9,924 bases of DNA, from positions 1-9,924 of the forward strand of contig DATIOF010000193.1 of NCBI GenBank assembly GCA_035473395.1. Reading direction: 5' to 3'. Numbering within the stretch: position 1 is the stretch's first letter; the number at the start of each line of letters is the position of its first letter. This document shows, piece by piece, positions 4,964 through 9,924 of the stretch. Under the pieces are notes generated by a model. That model was not told the DNA's origin and did not search any database. It was given only the letters and a program-made list of their open reading frames with translations. This DNA is from AC-32 sp035473395. Its GTDB lineage: Bacteria; Actinomycetota; Thermoleophilia; Gaiellales; Gaiellaceae. The position numbers and the translations under genes were made by a program.

Positions 4964-7381
4964 ATGGCCGGGAAAGTCGCTGGGGTCGTGATCTGTGCGC
5001 TGGCCGCGACGCTGCTGGCCGCCGCCTCGCCCGACGCCGCGCGCGCCCCGGCCGACCACGCCTCGACCGCGCTCAACATCCTCCCACCGGGCGAGTCGGG
5101 CACGGGCGGGAAGCACGCGACCGACCAGCTGCGGCTCTACGACGCGCTCACACCGCTGCGCGGCGCCATCAATCAGGCCACCGTGCGCCGGCTCTTCAAG
5201 CCGGAGACTCTCGGCGCGGTCGGCAAGACGAAGCGCGAGGCGACCCCGCGCGCCGGGTTGAAGATCCTGCGCGACTCGTGGGGCGTGGCGCACGTCTACG
5301 GCAAGACCTCCTCCGACGTGATGTGGGGCGCGGGCTGGGTCGCGGCCGAGGATCGCGGGCTGATCCTGCAGCTGATCCGCGGGCCGGGTCGCATCGCCGC
5401 CCTCGACGGGCCGGCCTACGACCAGTCTCGTGAGTTCGTCCCGAGCTCGGCGACCGAGACCGAGCTGGCGCGCGAGTACTCGCTCCTCCGCGGCCCGAGA
5501 GGCAAGGAGCTGGTGAAGGAGGTCGACGCCTACACCGCCGGCCTGAACGCGTACCTGAAGGCCTCGAAGGCCGGCTACCCGCCGTGGACACGCAACGACA
5601 CGATCGCCGCGGCCGCTGTCCTCGCGGGCGCGTACGGCGTCGGCGGGGGCGACGAGACGCGCCGCGCTGAGCTGCTCGCCGAGCTCGAGGTCTCCCTCGG
5701 CGCGACCGAGGGCCGACGCGTCTGGAACGACCTGCGCGAGCAGCAGGACCCGGAGACGCCGGTCACCGCGCCCGGAATCTCCACCTACGGCCAGAACACG
5801 AGCGAGAACGGCAATGTGATCCCGGACGTCGGCAGCGTCGGGCTCTCGGTCGAGCGCGCCGGCGCGGCCGCCGAGGCGCGGCAGCGGAGCATGAGCAACG
5901 CGCTCGTCGTCTCCCGCCAGCGCTCCACGAATGGCCACCCGATCTACGTCGCCGGCCCGCAGGTCGGCTACTTCTACCCGGCCTTCTTCCTCGAGATCGA
6001 TCTGCACGGCGGCGGCTTCGATGCGCGCGGCATCTCGTTCCCGGGCGTGCCGTGGATCGTGATCGGCCGCGGGCCAGACTACGCCTGGAGCGCGACGACC
6101 TCGCACTCCGACATTGTCGACCAGTACATCGAGACGCTCTGCGGCGGGGACGACACGCACTACCTCTTCAAGGGCACGTGCACGGCGATGGGCTCGTTCG
6201 ACGCCGGCGTGGTCAAAGGCCCGCCCGACCGCGTGCTCAGCTTCCGCACCACCGTGCACGGGCCGGTGCTCGGCTACGCGACGGTGCAGGGAAAGAAGGT
6301 GGCGATCTCGACCAAGCGCTCTACCCGTGGACGCGAGATCCTGAGTGCGCTCGCCTTCGACAGTCTCGACAAGGCGCGCGTCCACGGGCCGAAGGACTTC
6401 ATCCTCACGATGAACAAGGTCGAGTTCGGCTTCAACTGGACCTACGCAGACGACCGCGACATCGCGTACTACTCGTCGGGGCGGCTGCCGATCAGGCCGG
6501 CGAGCGTCGATCTCGGCTTGCCGACGAACGGGAACGGCGACTTCGAGTGGCGTGGCTTTGTCCCGCTTGAAGGGCACGCGCAGGCGATCGACCCGCCCGG
6601 CGGCGTGATCGTCAACTGGAACAACAAGCCGCAGCGGGGCTACGCCGCCGCGGACGACCACTGGTCGTACGGCTCGCTGCAACGGGTGCAGATGCTCATG
6701 CGCGGCCTCGCGGCGAAGCGGAAGCACACGGTCGTCTCCGTGGTAGCGGCGATGAACCGCGCCGCGACCGAAGACTTTCGCGGCGTGCGGATCGTCCCCG
6801 ACCTCGCCGCAGTGCTGGCCGGGACGACGGCGCCGACCCCGCGCGACGCGCAGCTGCTCACGCTGCTACAGGCCTGGTCGGGCAAGGACGCACCCCGGTT
6901 GGACCTGAACGGCGACGGCAAGATCGACGACCCGGGCGCGGCGATCATGGACGCGGCCTGGCCGCGGATCGCCCGGGCGGTGATGTCGCCGCTGCTCGGC
7001 CCGCTCGTGCCGAAGCTCGAGAAGCTGCAGCCGCTCGACGACCCGGCAAACGCGCAGGGATCGTCCTACGACAGCGGCTGGTACGGGTACGTCGACAAGG
7101 ACCTGCGAGCGTTGCTCGGCAAGCCCGTCTCGGGCCGGTTCGCGCGCCAGTACTGCGGGGCCGGCGTGCTCGCTGTCTGCCAGGCGTCGATCTGGGCTGC
7201 GCTCGACGCGGCCGGGAACACGCTGGCAGCCGCGCAGGGTGCCGATCCGGCGCAGTGGCATTCGGACGCAACGGCCGAGCGGATCCACTTCAGCGGCGGC
7301 CTGCTGCCGGCAACGATGCGCTGGACGAACCGGCCGACCTTCCAGCAGGTGATCTCCTTCGCGTCGCACCGGAAGCGCTAG
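4964..7381 (+). CDS. Secreted penicillin acylase family protein (Ntn-hydrolase)
   Basis: An 805-aa precursor of the penicillin amidase (S45) family, N-terminal-nucleophile hydrolases that cleave amide bonds of beta-lactam side chains, acyl-homoserine lactones or lipopeptides. A signal peptide covers about residues 1-27. The alpha-subunit region carries LKILRDSWGVAHVYGKTSSDVMWGAGWVAAEDR (99-131 region). Self-cleavage should occur before S311 in SMSNALVVS, freeing the beta-subunit nucleophile. GPQVGYFYPAFFLEIDLHGGGFDARG just after it resembles the same part of E. coli penicillin G acylase. The oxyanion Asn motif is NWNN at 551-554. Mature-region cysteines form two close pairs, C393/C406 and C731/C739, likely disulfides in an exported protein. 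DLNGDGKIDDPG at 647-658 resembles an EF-hand calcium loop. The start fits a leaderless mRNA (TAGGCT box) and places the signal peptide correctly. Substrate cannot be predicted. Confidence 0.93.
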   Translation: MAGKVAGVVICALAATLLAAASPDAARAPADHASTALNILPPGESGTGGKHATDQLRLYDALTPLRGAINQATVRRLFKPETLGAVGKTKREATPRAGLKILRDSWGVAHVYGKTSSDVMWGAGWVAAEDRGLILQLIRGPGRIAALDGPAYDQSREFVPSSATETELAREYSLLRGPRGKELVKEVDAYTAGLNAYLKASKAGYPPWTRNDTIAAAAVLAGAYGVGGGDETRRAELLAELEVSLGATEGRRVWNDLREQQDPETPVTAPGISTYGQNTSENGNVIPDVGSVGLSVERAGAAAEARQRSMSNALVVSRQRSTNGHPIYVAGPQVGYFYPAFFLEIDLHGGGFDARGISFPGVPWIVIGRGPDYAWSATTSHSDIVDQYIETLCGGDDTHYLFKGTCTAMGSFDAGVVKGPPDRVLSFRTTVHGPVLGYATVQGKKVAISTKRSTRGREILSALAFDSLDKARVHGPKDFILTMNKVEFGFNWTYADDRDIAYYSSGRLPIRPASVDLGLPTNGNGDFEWRGFVPLEGHAQAIDPPGGVIVNWNNKPQRGYAAADDHWSYGSLQRVQMLMRGLAAKRKHTVVSVVAAMNRAATEDFRGVRIVPDLAAVLAGTTAPTPRDAQLLTLLQAWSGKDAPRLDLNGDGKIDDPGAAIMDAAWPRIARAVMSPLLGPLVPKLEKLQPLDDPANAQGSSYDSGWYGYVDKDLRALLGKPVSGRFARQYCGAGVLAVCQASIWAALDAAGNTLAAAQGADPAQWHSDATAERIHFSGGLLPATMRWTNRPTFQQVISFASHRKR

Positions 7382-7385
7382 CGCT
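7374..7385. repeat. 12-bp perfect palindrome at the acylase stop
   Basis: AGCGCTAGCGCT is a perfect 12-bp palindrome, made of two AGCGCT units. It covers the acylase stop codon TAG and touches the candidate -10 box TACCCT of the next gene. It could be an operator or a minor hairpin, but its internal repetition and GC-rich setting make chance quite possible. Confidence 0.3.
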
Positions 7386-7390
7386 ACCCT
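7385..7390 (+). promoter_or_regulatory. Possible -10 box giving a leaderless aminotransferase mRNA
   Basis: TACCCT at 7385-7390 fits TANNNT and ends 7 nt before GTG at 7398. With normal spacing, transcription would begin on or beside the start codon. The 16-nt gap between genes leaves little room for a Shine-Dalgarno sequence (CGGGGTC is poor). No clear -35 is seen. Confidence 0.4.
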
Positions 7391-7397
7391 CGGGGTC

Positions 7398-8546
7398 GTG
7401 GCCGAGAAGCGCTACCTGATGACGCCGGGCCCGACGCCTGCACCGCCCGAGGTGCTGGCGGCGATCGCGCAACCCGTCATCCACCACCGCGGGCCGGACT
7501 ACCGCGAGCTTTACGCACGCGTGCTCGCGCGCCTGCGCGAGGTCTTCCGCACCGAGCAGGAGGTACTGCTCTTCGGCGGCTCCGGCAGCGGTGCGATGGA
7601 GTCGGCGATGGCGAACATCTGCTCGCCCGGCGACCCGGTGCTCGTGGTCTCCGCCGGCTACTTCGGCGAGCGCTGGGCGGCGCTGGCCAAGGCCTACGGC
7701 GTCGAGCTCGATCATCTCCGCTACTCCTGGGGCGAGATCCCTAGCGCGGACGAGGTCGCCGAGCGGCTGCACGAGCGCGAGGCGGCGGCGGTGTTCTTCA
7801 CGCACTCCGAGACCTCGACCGGCGTCGTAGTCGACCCGCAGCCGTTCGCGGCCGTGGCGCGCGACGCTGGCGCGCTGAGCGTCGTCGACGCCGTGTCCAG
7901 CCTCGGCGCCGTGCCGCTCGAGACCGACGCCTGGGGGCTCGACGTCGTCGCCTCCGGCGCGCAGAAGGCCCTGATGACGCCGCCCGGGCTCGCGATGACG
8001 ACGGGCTCGCCCGCTGCGTGGGAGCGCGCCGCGAGCTCGACCTCGCCACGCTTTTACTGGGACTGGGAGAAGACGCGCAAGGGCCAGCAGACCCTCGACG
8101 CGCCGGTCACCCCGCCCGTCTCGCTGGTCGCCGGCCTGGACGTCGCGCTCGGGATGCTGCTGGAGGAGGGCCTCGAAGCCGCCTTCGACCGGCACCGCCG
8201 TCTCGGCCGCGCCTGCCGCGAGGGGCTGAAGGCGATGGGACTGCAGCTCTCCTCGCCGGACGACGACAGCTCGGCGGTCGTCACCGCGGCGTACGCGCCG
8301 GACGGGATCGACTCCGACGAGCTCGTGCTGCTGCTGCGCGACCGCCACGGCGTCACGCTCGCCCCGGGCCAGGGCGAGCTGAAGGGCAAGATCTTCCGCA
8401 TCGGGCACATCGGCTACTACGACGTCTTCGACATCACCACCGCCCTCGCCGCGGTCGAGCTGGGGCTGCTCGAGCTCGGAGCCGAGGTCGAGCGTGGCGT
8501 CGCCGTCACCCGCGCGCTCGAGGCCTTCGAGCACACACCGGTGTGA
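7398..8546 (+). CDS. Class V PLP aminotransferase, probable phosphoserine aminotransferase
   Basis: A 382-aa cytoplasmic pyridoxal-phosphate enzyme of the alanine-glyoxylate/serine-pyruvate aminotransferase group (class V). Typical marks are LMTPGPTPAPPEVL (7-20), HHRGPDY (29-35), the phosphate-binding FGGSGSGAMESA (59-70), SETSTGV (137-143), SVVDAVSSLGAV with D164 for the pyridine nitrogen, the Schiff-base lysine K190 in SGAQKALMTPPG, and FRIGHIG (333-339) with carboxylate-binding R334. The gene overlaps serA by GTGA, so the pair is probably an operon. From that context it likely transfers the amino group from glutamate to 3-phosphohydroxypyruvate, replacing classical SerC, as some relatives in archaea and bacteria do. 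Alanine-glyoxylate or serine-glyoxylate activity remains possible from sequence alone. The GTG start gives MAEKRYLMTPGPTP, the normal family N-terminus. Relatives are often mislabelled as soluble hydrogenase subunit. Confidence 0.9.
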   Translation: MAEKRYLMTPGPTPAPPEVLAAIAQPVIHHRGPDYRELYARVLARLREVFRTEQEVLLFGGSGSGAMESAMANICSPGDPVLVVSAGYFGERWAALAKAYGVELDHLRYSWGEIPSADEVAERLHEREAAAVFFTHSETSTGVVVDPQPFAAVARDAGALSVVDAVSSLGAVPLETDAWGLDVVASGAQKALMTPPGLAMTTGSPAAWERAASSTSPRFYWDWEKTRKGQQTLDAPVTPPVSLVAGLDVALGMLLEEGLEAAFDRHRRLGRACREGLKAMGLQLSSPDDDSSAVVTAAYAPDGIDSDELVLLLRDRHGVTLAPGQGELKGKIFRIGHIGYYDVFDITTALAAVELGLLELGAEVERGVAVTRALEAFEHTPV

Positions 8547-9924
8547 GAGTCCTCGTCCGGGAGCCGATCGCCCAGGCGGGGATCGACCTCCTGCGCGAGC
8601 GCTTCGACGTGGACGTCGACGGCAACGGCGACCTCGGCGAGACGATCGGCGACTACGACGCGATCGTGATCCGCTCGGCGACGAAGCTGACCGCCGACCT
8701 GATCGGGCGAGCGGACCGGCTGAAGGTGATCGGCCGCGCCGGCGTGGGAGTGGACAACGTCGACGTCGAGGCCGCCACGCGCCGCGGGATCGTCGTCGCC
8801 AACGCGCCTGAGTCCACCGTCACCTCGGCCGCGGAGCACACGGTCGGCCTGCTGGTCGCGCTGGCCCGCAACATCCCGCAAGCGCATGCGGCGCTGAAGC
8901 AGGGCCGCTGGGAGCGCTCGGCCTGGGGCGGAGTCGAGCTCGAGGGCAAGACGCTTGGCGTCCTCGGCTTCGGCCGCATCGGGCAGCAGGTGGCACGGCG
9001 AGCGCTCGGGCTCGGGATGCGCGTCGTCGCCTACGACCCCTTCGTCGCCAAGGAGCGGTTCCGCGAGCTCGGCGTCGAGCGCGTCGAGGGCGCGGACGAG
9101 GTGCTCGCCGCGGCGGAGTTCATGACCCTGCACCTGCCGCTCACACCCGAAACCCGCGGCTTCCTCGGGCACGAGGCGATCGCCAAGCTGCCCGATGGCG
9201 CCCGCGTGATCAACGCCGCGCGGGGCGAGCTCGTCGACGAGGAGGCGCTGGTCGAGGCGCTGCGCTCGGGCAAGCTCGCCGCCGCCGCGATCGACGTCTT
9301 CGGCAGCGAGCCGTACGACGGCCCACTGCTCGAGCTCGACAACGTCGTCGTCACGCCGCACCTGGCCGCCTCCACCGAGGAGGCGCAGGACCGCGCCGGT
9401 GTGATCGTGGCCGAGCAGGTGGCCGCCGCGCTCGAGGGCGGCCTAGTCACGAACGCGGTCAACATTCCTTCGATCGGCGCCGAGGACCTCGAGGTGCTCG
9501 GCCCGTTCGTCCCGCTCGCCGCCAAGCTCGGCCGGCTGGCGATGGAGCTGGCCGAGGGCCGCGCGGAGCGGATCACGCTCTCCTACTACGGCACCCTCTC
9601 GGGCTACGACACGCGCCTGCTGACGGTGGCCGCGCTCAACGGCGCCTTCCAGGGACGCAGCGACCAGCCGGTCAACTACGTCAACGCGCCGGTGGTCGCC
9701 GCGGAGCGCGGGATCGAGGTCGCCGAGACGCGCCGCCGCGGCAGCCGCGACTTCACGAACCTGATTCGCGTCGAGGTCGACGGCGTCCGCGCGGCCGGCA
9801 CGATCATCGGCAACGAGAACCGGCACTGGCTGGTGAACGCGCTCGGCTTCGAGCTGGAGATGGAGCTGGCGCCGCTGATGGTGTTCTTCCGCTACGACGA
9901 CGTGCCCGGCGTGATCGGGCTCGT
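8543..9924 (+). CDS. serA: SerA, D-3-phosphoglycerate dehydrogenase, 3' end cut off by the window
   Basis: The first 460 codons of the enzyme that oxidises 3-phosphoglycerate to 3-phosphohydroxypyruvate with NAD, the first step of serine synthesis. The N-terminal substrate domain runs MRVLVREPIAQAGIDLL to RAGVGVDNVD (65-74). The Rossmann domain holds GFGRIG (142-147) and acidic D165 in VVAYDP. Catalytic residues are R227 (NAARGELVDE), E256 (FGSEPYD) and H273 (TPHLAAST). After about 315 comes the long intervening (ASB) domain of the actinobacterial type, and FFRYDDVPGVIGLV at the window edge is the start of the ACT domain, which usually binds serine for feedback inhibition. Full length should be about 525-530 aa, so some 65-70 residues lie beyond the end. 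The GTG start overlaps the aminotransferase stop as GTGA. There is no good Shine-Dalgarno sequence, so translation is probably coupled. Confidence 0.96.
   Translation, partial: MRVLVREPIAQAGIDLLRERFDVDVDGNGDLGETIGDYDAIVIRSATKLTADLIGRADRLKVIGRAGVGVDNVDVEAATRRGIVVANAPESTVTSAAEHTVGLLVALARNIPQAHAALKQGRWERSAWGGVELEGKTLGVLGFGRIGQQVARRALGLGMRVVAYDPFVAKERFRELGVERVEGADEVLAAAEFMTLHLPLTPETRGFLGHEAIAKLPDGARVINAARGELVDEEALVEALRSGKLAAAAIDVFGSEPYDGPLLELDNVVVTPHLAASTEEAQDRAGVIVAEQVAAALEGGLVTNAVNIPSIGAEDLEVLGPFVPLAAKLGRLAMELAEGRAERITLSYYGTLSGYDTRLLTVAALNGAFQGRSDQPVNYVNAPVVAAERGIEVAETRRRGSRDFTNLIRVEVDGVRAAGTIIGNENRHWLVNALGFELEMELAPLMVFFRYDDVPGVIGL

Noticed and set aside
4703..6727. Long open frame (674 codons) on the minus strand
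   Set aside because: It lies antisense to the acylase gene, which has clear family motifs. Its translation is rich in Arg, Ala, Val and Asp, typical of antisense frames in high-GC DNA, and shows no domain.
7290..9361. Overlapping long minus-strand frames over the aminotransferase and serA
   Set aside because: Both sense genes are certain from motifs; the antisense translations look like composition artefacts.
1..9924. CRISPR, tRNA, rRNA, insertion sequence, defence or toxin-antitoxin system
   Set aside because: I saw no spaced direct repeats, cloverleaf, transposase motif or such gene pair on either strand; the window is almost fully covered by housekeeping and secreted-enzyme genes.

Overview
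The window is a compact stretch of high-GC (about 70%) bacterial chromosome in which every supported gene lies on the + strand. Very strong G/C preference at third codon positions, TANNNT-type -10 boxes right beside start codons, GTG/TTG starts and 4-nt stop/start overlaps all suggest an actinobacterium. A deep-branching class such as Thermoleophilia is a plausible guess, but that placement is inference and nothing here proves it.

Layout. 1-314: 3' end of folD (folate one-carbon metabolism). 315-495: the largest gap (181 nt), holding two GC-rich hairpins, a possible promoter and a hairpin followed by a T-rich stretch in the cold-shock leader. 496-696: a 66-aa cold-shock protein, closed by a clear intrinsic terminator at 722-749. 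814-4026: the gatC-gatA-gatB cluster for the tRNA-dependent amidotransferase. Two junctions here are unusual. A possible 44-codon ORF bridges gatC and gatA with GTGA overlaps at both ends, and gatB appears to start at CTG, overlapping the gatA stop. 4071-4937: a secreted protein with two peptidoglycan-binding repeats and an M23/LytM domain. 4964-7381: a secreted Ntn-hydrolase of the penicillin acylase family. 7398-8546: a class V aminotransferase overlapping 8543-9924, the serA gene (phosphoglycerate dehydrogenase), which runs off the end just as its ACT domain begins.

Functionally, GatCAB amidates misacylated Glu-tRNA(Gln) and/or Asp-tRNA(Asn). The two exported hydrolases act outside the cytoplasm, one on cell wall and the other on an unknown amide. 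The aminotransferase/SerA pair probably makes phosphoserine from 3-phosphoglycerate, with the class V enzyme standing in for a classical SerC. FolD shares one-carbon chemistry with serine metabolism, but it is far from that pair and the link is only thematic.

No mobile element, CRISPR array, tRNA, rRNA or defence system is visible. This is mainly housekeeping DNA, and the most interesting points are translational: the gatC/gatA bridging ORF, the gatB CTG start and the probable leaderless starts.
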